A stretch of 64,000 nucleotides of DNA, from NCBI RefSeq assembly GCF_001279775.1, contig NZ_LGDG01000235.1:4887-68886 (forward strand). The letters run 5' to 3'. The position numbers and the translations under genes were made by a program. The notes beneath the pieces are model-generated. The model saw only the letters and a program-made list of their open reading frames with translations. It did not search any database and was not told where the DNA came from. Within the stretch, counting starts at the first letter, position 1. Each line of letters starts with the position of its first letter. This DNA comes from Streptomyces sp. MMG1533 (GTDB lineage: Bacteria > Actinomycetota > Actinomycetes > Streptomycetales > Streptomycetaceae). Of this stretch, positions 17,386 through 26,571 are shown piece after piece.

Positions 17386-20300
17386 CGAACACCACGACCT
17401 CCCGGCGGGCCAAGGTAAGGGCGGCCCAGCTCAACGGAGTCGACGCCGTCGAGGTGAGCGACGACGGGCTGCTGCTCACCGTCACCTTCCTCGGCAAGGC
17501 CCCGCACGGCCTCGGCGCCGAGAACGTCCGCATCGACGGCGGCCGCCGCGTCACCGGCATCACCGCCGTCGACGTCAGCGTCGAGCGCGAGGAGGACCCC
17601 GAGCTCGACGACCTGCTCCACGTCACCCTCGACCGGGCCGGCGACACCTCCCGCTACCGGCTCTCGCTCGTCGAGACCGACCCGTACGGACGCCCCGGCA
17701 CCGCCCCCTTCCGCGGCTTCGACCAGCGCTACCACAGCGCGGCCTTCGCCTTCCGGCCCGACTGCCCGACGCCCTTCGACTGCAAGGACGAGCGTCCCGA
17801 GGAGCCTGCCTTCCCGGACGCGCCGGTCGTCGACTACACGGCCCGCGACTACGACACCATCCGCAAGCTGCTCCTCGACCGGCTCGCGCTCACCACCCCC
17901 GACTGGGCCGAGCGCAACCCGGCCGACCTGGGCACGACCCTCGTCGAGCTGCTCGCGTACACGGGCGACCAGATCAGCCACCACCAGGACGCGGTCGCCA
18001 CCGAGGCCTACCTCGACACCGCGCGCCGCCGGGTCTCCGTACGACGGCACGTCCGGCTCATCGACTACGCGATGCACGACGGCTGCACCGCGCGGGCGTA
18101 CGTCGCCGTCGAGACCGCCGGCGACCACACGCTCGCCCCGGGCACCTACCGCTTCGCCTCCGTCGACGTCCGCACCCTCGACCCGCACGACCGCCCCGAA
18201 CCCGGCACGGTCGTCGACGAGAACGAACTCGCCGACCTGGACGAGCGCGGCTCGGTGGAGGTCTTCGAACCGGTCGTCGCCGCCGATCCGTTGGAGCTTC
18301 GGGTCGCGCACAACGCGATCCGCCTGTGGTCGTGGGGCGGCGAGGTGTGCACCCTGCCCGAGGGGGCCACCTCCGCCACCCTGCGCGACGAGTGGGACGA
18401 CCCGGAGACCTGCCGGGACCGTCGGCTCGCACTCGGGCCGGGCGACGTGCTGATCCTGGAGGAGGTGAAGGGGCCCCGCACCGGCACGTCCGGCGACGCC
18501 GACCCCGCCCACCGCCAGGCCGTGCGCCTCACCTCCGTCCTCCCGGGCCTCGACCGCATCGAGGACCAGCCGGTCCTCGAGGTCACCTGGGCCGCCGAGG
18601 ACGCGCTGCGCTTCCCGCTCTGCCTCACCACCCGCGGCGGACGCGACTGCCTGCCCGTCGAGGACGTGACGCTGGTCCGCGGGAACGTCGTCCTCGTCGA
18701 CCACGGCCGCACCCTCACCGGGCTCCCCGAGACGGTCATCGCCCCGCCCGAGCCCGCCGTCGTCGCCCCCTGCGACCCTCCCGCCTTCGGCTGCCACGAC
18801 CGCGAGGAGGGCAACGCGCCGGCCCGGCTCGTCAACTCCCTCACGGACCGGGCCGAGTCGGGCCAGGCACTCGCTCCGGACGACGTCCGCGAGCTGTTCG
18901 AGGTGGTCGGCGAGGCGGCGACCGTACGCGCCGGACTCGGCCTGGAGCGGGCGGGACAGCGGCACGAGCGTGTGGTCCCCGGCACGGCGTACGCCCAGGC
19001 GGCTGCCCTGCGCACCCTGCTCGCACAGTCCGTCTACCCCGGGATCCGGCCCCGCTTCCGGCCCGTCCTCGGCCGCTCGCCGGTCGTGCAGGCGGTGCCG
19101 TTCCCCGCCCCGGCCACCGTCGCCGCGGGACAGGCCGAGCGGATCGCCGCCATCCCCGGACGCTTCCGGCAGCGGCTCGTGGAACTGTGGCGCAGCGCCC
19201 GCGACCGCGACGGACTCGGCGAGGAGGAGATCGCCGAACTCGCCGTCGTCTACGGCCTGAAGGTCCTGGAGCGGATCGAACTGCGCCACCATCCGGTGCG
19301 CGCCCTGCGTGAACTCCTGCACCGGAACGACCAGTTGCTCGACGGCAAGCTGCGCCGGGTGGAGATCCTCACCGCACGGGCCCGCGCGGGCGCGGTCCTC
19401 GACGGCCACATCGCCTGGGAGATCGCCCACAGTTGGGGCCCGGTGTACGCGGCCGGACTGCACCCCGACGAGCCGGTGCTCCGCGGTTCCGCGACCGCCG
19501 CCCTCACCCAGGACCCGCGCCGGGCACTGCCCGCCGTACGGCTCCACCACGACGACCTGATCTGGGAACCGCGCCGCGACCTCCTCGACAGCACCTCCCG
19601 CGACCGGCACTTCGTCGGTGAACTGGAGGACGACGGGCGCCTCGCCCTGCGCTTCGGCGACGGCCGGCACGGCGCGAAGCCGACACCGGGGGCCCGTCTC
19701 GCCCTGCGCTACCGCCTCGGCGGCGGCCTCGCGGGCAACGTCGGCGCGGAGGCCGTCAACCACCTGGTCATCCAGAGCGACTGCGAACAGCCGCCCGCCG
19801 CCGTCGTCCGCAACCCGTTGCCCGCCACCGGCGGCACCGAGCCCGAACCCGTCGAACAGGCACGCCAGTTGGCCCCGCTCGACCTGCGCCGCACCCGGCT
19901 GCGCGCGGTCACCGCCGAGGACTACGCGGCTCTGGCCTCCGCGCTGCCGGGCGTGCAGCGGGCTGCCGCCGAGATCCGCTGGACGGGCAGCGTGCAGGAG
20001 GCCCACATCGCGATCGACGCGTACGGCAACGGCACGGCCCCGGACCGGCTGCTCGCCTCGGTGGCGCAGTCGCTGGAGGCGTACCGCCGCATCGGCCACG
20101 ACCTCGTGGTCGGCCGCGCCCGCCTGATACCGCTCGACATCGCGCTCACCGTGTGCGCCGCGCCCGGTCACCAGCACGGACAGATCTCGGCCGAGCTGTA
20201 CCGGGTCCTGGGCAACGGACGGAACGGCTTCTTCCATCCGGACGCGCTGACCTTCGGCGAACCCGTGCGGCTCAGCCGCCTGGTCGCCGTCGCCGCGGCC

Positions 20301-20477
20301 GTACCGGGCGTGGAGAGCGTCCAAGTGACCCGGCTGCGGCGGCTGTTCGAGGAAGACCGAGGAGAGAGGGAGGACGGCGTGCTGCGGCTCGGCCCGCTGG
20401 AGATCGCCACTTGCGACAACGACCCGGACCGGCCGGAGAACGGCCTGCTGGCGATATCCCTGGGAGGGGCCCGATGA
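17382..20477 (+). CDS. Baseplate J-like wedge protein 1 (Pvc11-like)
   Basis: This 1031-residue protein is annotated in related genomes as 'putative baseplate assembly protein'. The N-terminal ~120 residues form a small beta domain. VDYTARDYDTIRKLLLDRLALTTPDWAER and NPADLGTTLVELLAYTGDQISHHQDAVATEAYLDTARRR mark the wedge core, and the C-terminal third has the J-like region (RTRLRAVTAEDYAALASALPGVQRA). It should form the outer wedges of the baseplate with the next gene's product. It starts at an ATG overlapping gp25 and ends overlapping the following ATG by four bases. Confidence 0.93.
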   Translation: MTNTTTSRRAKVRAAQLNGVDAVEVSDDGLLLTVTFLGKAPHGLGAENVRIDGGRRVTGITAVDVSVEREEDPELDDLLHVTLDRAGDTSRYRLSLVETDPYGRPGTAPFRGFDQRYHSAAFAFRPDCPTPFDCKDERPEEPAFPDAPVVDYTARDYDTIRKLLLDRLALTTPDWAERNPADLGTTLVELLAYTGDQISHHQDAVATEAYLDTARRRVSVRRHVRLIDYAMHDGCTARAYVAVETAGDHTLAPGTYRFASVDVRTLDPHDRPEPGTVVDENELADLDERGSVEVFEPVVAADPLELRVAHNAIRLWSWGGEVCTLPEGATSATLRDEWDDPETCRDRRLALGPGDVLILEEVKGPRTGTSGDADPAHRQAVRLTSVLPGLDRIEDQPVLEVTWAAEDALRFPLCLTTRGGRDCLPVEDVTLVRGNVVLVDHGRTLTGLPETVIAPPEPAVVAPCDPPAFGCHDREEGNAPARLVNSLTDRAESGQALAPDDVRELFEVVGEAATVRAGLGLERAGQRHERVVPGTAYAQAAALRTLLAQSVYPGIRPRFRPVLGRSPVVQAVPFPAPATVAAGQAERIAAIPGRFRQRLVELWRSARDRDGLGEEEIAELAVVYGLKVLERIELRHHPVRALRELLHRNDQLLDGKLRRVEILTARARAGAVLDGHIAWEIAHSWGPVYAAGLHPDEPVLRGSATAALTQDPRRALPAVRLHHDDLIWEPRRDLLDSTSRDRHFVGELEDDGRLALRFGDGRHGAKPTPGARLALRYRLGGGLAGNVGAEAVNHLVIQSDCEQPPAAVVRNPLPATGGTEPEPVEQARQLAPLDLRRTRLRAVTAEDYAALASALPGVQRAAAEIRWTGSVQEAHIAIDAYGNGTAPDRLLASVAQSLEAYRRIGHDLVVGRARLIPLDIALTVCAAPGHQHGQISAELYRVLGNGRNGFFHPDALTFGEPVRLSRLVAVAAAVPGVESVQVTRLRRLFEEDRGEREDGVLRLGPLEIATCDNDPDRPENGLLAISLGGAR

Positions 20478-23400
20478 CAGCCATCGACTCCACTGCCGAG
20501 GGGTGCACCTGTGGCGGCGCATGCCGCGCCGGCCACGACGAGCGCCTCGCCCCGGCCCCGCCGCACAACCCGCCCGGCCGCACCGCCCTCGACTACCGCG
20601 TCGGCGACTACGGCTCCTTCCGCGCCGCCCTCCTGGACCGGCTCGCCTCGCCCGCGTACCCGGCCCTGAGCGGAGCGAAAAGGGGGTTCCCCCGGCCGGA
20701 GGCTGGGGGAGGCCTCACCGTCCGCACCCCCGACGACCCGGCGATCGGCCTGCTCGACGCCACCGCGGTCCTCGGCGACCTGCTGACCTTCCACTCCGAG
20801 CGGATCGCCGACGAGGCCTACATCCGTACGGCGAACGAGCACCGCTCGCTGGTCCTGCTCGGCCGGCTCGTCGGCCACCGGCCGCGGCCCGGCGTCGCCG
20901 CGACCACGTACCTGGCGTACACCCTCGAACGTGACCCGCGCGCCGAGGCCCTGCCCGTGCGGATTCCGCGCGGCGCGCGCAGCCACAGCGTGCCCGCCTC
21001 CGCCGACGAGCAGTCCCTGACCTTCGAGACCAGCCGCGACCTGACGGCCCGCTGGGACTGGAACGAGCTGAAGGTACGCAGGCGCCGACCCTCCCTGGTC
21101 ACCCCCGAGGACCTGGAGCGCCGCTCCGAACTCTTCGTCGAGGGGACCGCGGGCTCCCTGCAGACCGGGGACCAGCTGCTCTTCGTCTTCGGTGAACAGG
21201 CGGGCGGCGAGCGCAAGTTGCTGCCCGTCGCCAGGACGCGGATCGACCGCGACGACGAGATCACCGCGATCTCCCTGCCGAGGTCGGCCCCGCCGACGCT
21301 GAAGGAACTCGTCGACGAGGTACGGCGCCGGACCGCCGAGCCCGCCGCCCCGGGCGAGCCCGGGGACGAACCGCCCACGCCGGAGGTGCCCGACCCGCGC
21401 CCGGTCAGCCGTCTGATCGAGGACTTCGAGGACCAGGTCCTCGCCCCGCTCCGGACCGACCTCGGCGCGATCAAGAGCCCCGAGCAACTCGCGGCCCGCC
21501 TCGCGGAACCCGTCGCCCGCCTCGGCGAGGCGCAGGTGCTGGCCGAGCCGTACGAGGACGTTGCCGCCTGGTTCGAGCGGTTGGAAGCCGTGCTGGCCGA
21601 ACTCGCCGAGCGGGCATTGGAGTTGGCGCCGGCACAGACGGTGGGTACCGCGATGGGCCACCGGTCGGCTGCGGCGCCGTCGGAGCCGGGCGCGCCCACG
21701 CGGCGGAGCCGCACATCGACACGGCCCGCGCCCCTGGAGGGCGATTCACGCGCCGCCGCTCTCCAAGCCCTGTCCGCGGTCCTCCCCGCCCTGACCGCCT
21801 CGGCCCCCACCCCGGTCACCGGCACGTCACGCCCCGCCACCGACCCGGCCCGCCTCCTCGCGGCCCTCAACCCCGCCCTCGGCAGCCTCTACCCCGCCTG
21901 GCGCACGGCCGCCGCCCCGGGCACCCCGCAGCTCCTGCGCGAACTGCTCGCGATGCGGGTCACCGCGGCCCCCTTCGGCGCCACGGCCCCGCTCAAGCCG
22001 GTCCAGGACAACCGAGGCCGGGTCATCCGCACCGCGGACTGGCCGCTCACGGGCGCGGTGCTGGTGAGCATGCGGGTGGTGTACGACACCGGCGGCAGGG
22101 TCCCGGTCCGCGCGGAGTTCCAGTACGTCGAGGGCAGCAGCTCCGACCAGCGCGCCGAGAACCTGCCCGTCCCGCAGTTCGCCACCTTCCCGCTCGGCAC
22201 CGGCCAGGTCGACCTGTCCGTACGCTCCGGCCAGGACCGCGAGCTCAACTGGCTCAACCTCCCCCACTCTCGAACGCGCTCGAGCGGGGGGACCCCCATC
22301 CCCGCCGACTCCCAGGAGCCGGGCGTCACCGCCCGGCTCCACTCGGGTCTGCCCGAGCGCACCCTGTTCGTGTCGCGGCCCGACGACGACGGCCTGGTCC
22401 AGGTAGGCGTCCACAACGGTACGGCGCAGCAGATCGCGCTGCGGCCGGGCGCCGCCGAGCAGTTCACCCACGGCGAGTACGAGGTGAGCCTCAGGTACAC
22501 GGTGGGCAGCGCCGAACCCCACGTCGAGATCGTCATCGCCAGCAAGCCGCAGCCCGTCAACCGCACCGTGCTGCAACTCGACACCGTGCACGACGGCATC
22601 ACGGTCGGCAGCTGGGTCGCGGTCCGGCGCCCCGCCAAGGGCGCTGAGGACGGCGTACCCGGCGACGCGAAGCTCGCCTTCGTCACCACGCAGGTCGTGG
22701 CCGCGCGCACGGCGGCGTACACCAACTACGGCATCACCGGCCGGGGCACCGAACTCACCCTTGCCGACCCCTGGCTGGACGAGTTCGACGTCCTGCTGTC
22801 GCACATCCGCGACACCACCGTGCACGCGGCCGGCGAGCCGCTGCGCCCGGCGGACGAGCCCCTCGGCGAGGACGTCCACGGCAACGAGATCGAACTCGCC
22901 GAGCTGTACGACGGGTTGGGCCCCGGACGCACGCTCGTCGTCACCGGCGAGCGCAGCGACATCCCGGGGGCCATCGGCGCCACCGAGGTCGTCACGATCG
23001 CCGCCGCCGACCCGGCCGTCGACCCCCGGCTGCCCGGCGACCACGTCCACACCAGGCTCACCCTGACCACCGACCTCGCCCACCGCTACCGCCGCGAGAC
23101 CGTCCGCATCCTCGGCAACGTCGTCGAGGCCACCCACGGCGAGAGCCGGGACGAGGCGATCGGCAGCGGCGACTCGGACCGGGTCAACCAGACGTTCGCG
23201 CTCTGGCAGTCGCCGCTCACCTGGCTCGCCGACGACAACCCCCTCGGCGCCACACCGGTGTTGGAGGTCCGGGCCGACGGTGTCCTGTGGCACGAGGTCG
23301 ACAGCCTCGCCGGACGCGGCCCGCGCGAGCGCGTCTACATCACCGGCACCACCGCCGACGGCCGTACGACGGTGACCTTCGGCGACGGCGTCCACGGCGC

Positions 23401-24367
23401 CCGGCTGCCCACCGGCCACGACAACGTCCACGCCCGCTACCGCTTCGGCACCGGCAGGGCCGCCAACGTCCCCGCCGACCGGATCACCCAGCCCCTCACC
23501 CGCCCGCTGGGCGTCACCGCGGTCACCAACCCCCGCCCGGCCGGCGGCGGCGCGGACGCGGACGGGCCCGGCCTGACCCGCCGGACGATCCCCCTCGCGG
23601 TCTCCGCCCTGGACCGGCTCGTCTCCCCGTCCGACTACGAGGACTTCGCCCGCTCCCGGGCCGGCATCGGCCGGGCCGCCGCGCGTGAGCTCTTCGACGG
23701 CCGGCGGCGCGTGCTGCACGTGACCGTCGCGGGCACCGACGACGTGCCGATCGCCGAGGAGACCCTGCGCCCGCTGCGCGGAGCGCTCACCGAGTACGGC
23801 GACCCCGGCCTCCCCGTCCGCGTCGACGCGCGCGAACTGGTCCTGCTGCTCGTCGCCGCCAAGGTGAAGGTGGCCCCGGACCACGCCTGGGAGACGGTGG
23901 AACCACGCCTTCGCCAGGCCGTCCTGCGCCGACTCGGCTACGAGGGACGGGAGCTGGGGCGGCCCGCCCGCCTCTCCGAACTCCTGGCCGCAGCCCACAC
24001 CGTGCCCGGCGTCGACTACGTGGACGTGGACGTGTTCACGGGCGTTCCCGCGTCCGCCACTCCCGAGGAGCTGACCGAGCTGCTCACCAACCCCGGCGCA
24101 CCGAAGGCATCCGTCCCCGCGCCCCCGGCGACGTACGACGAGAAGGTCCACACGGTCGGCGCAGCGAACGGCGAGACCCTGTCCGAGGTCTGCGCCCGCC
24201 ACGGCGTCCCGCTCGCCGAACTCCTGCGCCTCAACCCCGACATCACCGACACCCGGCGACTGCCCAAGGGCCGGTCGGTGTTCGTCTTCCGCGGCATCCG
24301 CCCCGCCCGGCTCGCCCTGCTGTCGCCGCGCGCCGCGGACACCCTGATTCTCACGGAGGTCAAGTGA
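20474..24367 (+). CDS. Baseplate J-like wedge protein 2 with C-terminal LysM (Pvc12-like)
   Basis: This 1297-residue protein has the same wedge plan as its neighbour: LDYRVGDYGSFRAALLDRLAS at the N-terminus, ATAVLGDLLTFHSERIADEAYIRTANEHRSL, and a J-like segment (ALDRLVSPSDYEDFARSRAGIGRA) near residue 1045. The last ~75 residues are a LysM-like module (VHTVGAANGETLSEVCARHGVPLAELLRLNPDI), unusual for a wedge protein. Two short streptomycete palindromic repeats are embedded in frame, at 20681-20711 and 22259-22299. A Cys-rich N-terminal stretch (CTCGGAC) is also present. It overlaps the next gene by 1-4 bases. Confidence 0.9.
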   Translation: MTAIDSTAEGCTCGGACRAGHDERLAPAPPHNPPGRTALDYRVGDYGSFRAALLDRLASPAYPALSGAKRGFPRPEAGGGLTVRTPDDPAIGLLDATAVLGDLLTFHSERIADEAYIRTANEHRSLVLLGRLVGHRPRPGVAATTYLAYTLERDPRAEALPVRIPRGARSHSVPASADEQSLTFETSRDLTARWDWNELKVRRRRPSLVTPEDLERRSELFVEGTAGSLQTGDQLLFVFGEQAGGERKLLPVARTRIDRDDEITAISLPRSAPPTLKELVDEVRRRTAEPAAPGEPGDEPPTPEVPDPRPVSRLIEDFEDQVLAPLRTDLGAIKSPEQLAARLAEPVARLGEAQVLAEPYEDVAAWFERLEAVLAELAERALELAPAQTVGTAMGHRSAAAPSEPGAPTRRSRTSTRPAPLEGDSRAAALQALSAVLPALTASAPTPVTGTSRPATDPARLLAALNPALGSLYPAWRTAAAPGTPQLLRELLAMRVTAAPFGATAPLKPVQDNRGRVIRTADWPLTGAVLVSMRVVYDTGGRVPVRAEFQYVEGSSSDQRAENLPVPQFATFPLGTGQVDLSVRSGQDRELNWLNLPHSRTRSSGGTPIPADSQEPGVTARLHSGLPERTLFVSRPDDDGLVQVGVHNGTAQQIALRPGAAEQFTHGEYEVSLRYTVGSAEPHVEIVIASKPQPVNRTVLQLDTVHDGITVGSWVAVRRPAKGAEDGVPGDAKLAFVTTQVVAARTAAYTNYGITGRGTELTLADPWLDEFDVLLSHIRDTTVHAAGEPLRPADEPLGEDVHGNEIELAELYDGLGPGRTLVVTGERSDIPGAIGATEVVTIAAADPAVDPRLPGDHVHTRLTLTTDLAHRYRRETVRILGNVVEATHGESRDEAIGSGDSDRVNQTFALWQSPLTWLADDNPLGATPVLEVRADGVLWHEVDSLAGRGPRERVYITGTTADGRTTVTFGDGVHGARLPTGHDNVHARYRFGTGRAANVPADRITQPLTRPLGVTAVTNPRPAGGGADADGPGLTRRTIPLAVSALDRLVSPSDYEDFARSRAGIGRAAARELFDGRRRVLHVTVAGTDDVPIAEETLRPLRGALTEYGDPGLPVRVDARELVLLLVAAKVKVAPDHAWETVEPRLRQAVLRRLGYEGRELGRPARLSELLAAAHTVPGVDYVDVDVFTGVPASATPEELTELLTNPGAPKASVPAPPATYDEKVHTVGAANGETLSEVCARHGVPLAELLRLNPDITDTRRLPKGRSVFVFRGIRPARLALLSPRAADTLILTEVK

Positions 24368-26517
24368 TGGCTGCGAACCCGACGGACGTCCGGTTCGACA
24401 CGGCAGCCCCGGCGACGACCCGGGAACCGGACGGCCTCGCCGCGCTGCTGCCCCGCTGGCACCTCCAGCGCGACGCGGAGGAGGGCGAACCCCTGCGCGC
24501 GCTGCTCGCCGTGATCGCCGAGCAGCTCGACCGGGTCCGCAACGGCGTGGAGCAGGGCTACGAGGACCTGTTCGTGGAGACGGCGGCGTCCTGGGTGCTG
24601 CCGTACCTCGGCGACCTCGTCGGCTACCGCACCCTGCCCGGCTACGAGCGCGTCCTCACCGACGGCCTGCACGACGGCGGCCGCGACGCGCTCGCCGAGG
24701 CGATCGCCCCGCGCGCCGACGTGGCGGCCACCGTCGCCAACCGCCGCCGGAAGGGCACGCTGCACCTCCTGGAGGAGATCTCCGAGCAGGTGGCCGGCTG
24801 GCCGGCACGGGCCGTCGAGCTGTCGCGGCTGGTCGCCCACAACCAACCGGTGAAGCTCTACAGGGACTCGGGCACCGGCCGTCTCGCCGACCTCCGGGAC
24901 GGCTCCGCACTCGCCCTCGCGGGCGGTCCCTTCGACGCCGGGGCCCGCACGGTCGACGTCCGGCGCGCCGACTCGGCCAGGAAGCAGGGCGGTTGGACCC
25001 CGGCCGGAGTCGGTCTCTTCGTCTGGCGCCTCAAGCCGTACTCGCTGACCTCGTCCCCGGCGTACTGCATCGACCGCGCCCGCAACCTGTACACCTTCTC
25101 CATCCTCGGCAACGACACCCCCCTGGCCACCAAGCCGGTCCCGGAGCCGTCGCCCACCCACATCGCCACCGTCGACAACGTGCCCGCCCTCATCACCCGC
25201 CGCCTGCTCCACGACCGGCTCGCCGACTACTACGGCCCCGGCAAGAGCCTGGTCATCCGGCGTGACGGCGAGGACCAGCCCGTACCGCCGTCCGACATCG
25301 TGGTCGCCGACCTGTCCGACTGGCGTTACCGTCCCAAGCGGGGGCAGGTCGCCGTCGACCCCGAGCTCGGGCGGATCGCGTTCGGCTCCCGGTCCGCGCC
25401 CCGGCAGGGCGTGTGGGTGGACTACCACTACGCGTTCGGCGCCGACCTGGGCGGCGGCGAGTACGAGCGGCCCGACCGCGTCGCGCGTCCCGACGCCGCC
25501 TTCTACCGGGTGGGGCCCAGGCAGCCGTACCGCCAGGTCATGGACGCCTACCGGGCCTGGCAGCACGACCGCCGGGCGGACCGGACCGGGCCCGAGGGCA
25601 TCATCGAGATCACGCACAGCGGCGCCTACCAGGAACAGCTGGACTTCGACCTCGACCCCGGCGACCGGCTGGAACTGCGGGCGGCCGAGGGCACACGGCC
25701 GGTGATCCGTCTGCTCGACTGGTACAGCAACCGCCCGGACGCCCTCAACATCCGTGCCGTGAACGACGACTGCGCCCCGCACGAGCGTCCGCGCCTCGTC
25801 CTCGACGGGCTTCTCGTCGCCGGGCGCGGCATCAACGTCACCGGCCCGATGGGCGCCGTCGTCGTACGCCACAGCACACTCGTCCCCGGCTGGTCCCTGG
25901 AGCCCGAGTGCGAACCGCACTCGCCGGAGGAGCCCAGCATCGTCCTGGAACGCACCACCGCCTGCCTCCAGGTCGAGCACAGCATCCTCGGCACCGTCGA
26001 GGTCATCGGGGACGAGGTGAGCGAGGACCCCCTCGACATCCACCTGAGGGACAGCATCCTCGACGCCACCGGCCACGACCGCGAGGCCCTGTCCGCACCG
26101 GACTGCCGCCACGCCCACGCCGTGCTCCACCTGCACCGGACGACCGTCATCGGCGAGATCCACACCCACGCCGTGGAGATCGCCGAGAACTCGATCCTCA
26201 CCGGGAAACTGCACGTGGCCCGGCGCGGCCTCGGCTGTCTGCGGTACTCGTACGTCCCCGCCGGCTCGCGTACGCCGCCCAGGCACCGATGCCCCACTCA
26301 CACACGCCCGTTGTTCACCTCCGAGCGCTACGGAACGCCCTGGTACGGGCAGTTGGCCGACTGCGGCCCCGAGGAGATCCGGCGCGGCTCGGACGACGGC
26401 GCCGAACCGGGCGCCTTCCACGACCTGTACCGCCCGCAGCGCGAGGACGGCCTCAGGGCGCGGCTCGCCGAGTACACGCCCGCGGGCACGGACGCCGGGA
26501 TCTTCTTCGTGACGTGA
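24367..26517 (+). CDS. Tail protein I-like / Pvc13-position baseplate protein with beta-helix-like repeats
   Basis: This ~716-residue protein starts at ATG 24367 (GTG 24364 possible). The N-terminal domain (RALLAVIAEQLDRVRNGVEQGYEDLFVETAASWVLPYLGDLVGYRTL) resembles the P2 gpI-like tail proteins that attach fibres to the baseplate. The C-terminal half has repeated short beta segments (VVVRHSTLVPG, LQVEHSILGTVEVIG, LHLHRTTVIGEIHTHAVEIAENSILTGKL) like a right-handed beta helix, a fold common in fibres. No separate receptor-binding fibre gene is evident downstream, so this protein may be the only adhesin-like part. Confidence 0.85.
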   Translation: MAANPTDVRFDTAAPATTREPDGLAALLPRWHLQRDAEEGEPLRALLAVIAEQLDRVRNGVEQGYEDLFVETAASWVLPYLGDLVGYRTLPGYERVLTDGLHDGGRDALAEAIAPRADVAATVANRRRKGTLHLLEEISEQVAGWPARAVELSRLVAHNQPVKLYRDSGTGRLADLRDGSALALAGGPFDAGARTVDVRRADSARKQGGWTPAGVGLFVWRLKPYSLTSSPAYCIDRARNLYTFSILGNDTPLATKPVPEPSPTHIATVDNVPALITRRLLHDRLADYYGPGKSLVIRRDGEDQPVPPSDIVVADLSDWRYRPKRGQVAVDPELGRIAFGSRSAPRQGVWVDYHYAFGADLGGGEYERPDRVARPDAAFYRVGPRQPYRQVMDAYRAWQHDRRADRTGPEGIIEITHSGAYQEQLDFDLDPGDRLELRAAEGTRPVIRLLDWYSNRPDALNIRAVNDDCAPHERPRLVLDGLLVAGRGINVTGPMGAVVVRHSTLVPGWSLEPECEPHSPEEPSIVLERTTACLQVEHSILGTVEVIGDEVSEDPLDIHLRDSILDATGHDREALSAPDCRHAHAVLHLHRTTVIGEIHTHAVEIAENSILTGKLHVARRGLGCLRYSYVPAGSRTPPRHRCPTHTRPLFTSERYGTPWYGQLADCGPEEIRRGSDDGAEPGAFHDLYRPQREDGLRARLAEYTPAGTDAGIFFVT

Positions 26518-26571
26518 GCAGTGCCGCCGTACGCCTTACCCGCACATTCCTGAACCAGGGGGACCCCCTTC

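Noticed and set aside
16974..20522. 1182-codon minus-strand frame opposite baseplate J-like gene
   Set aside because: No motif or plausible start; the plus strand carries clear gp25 and J-like proteins.
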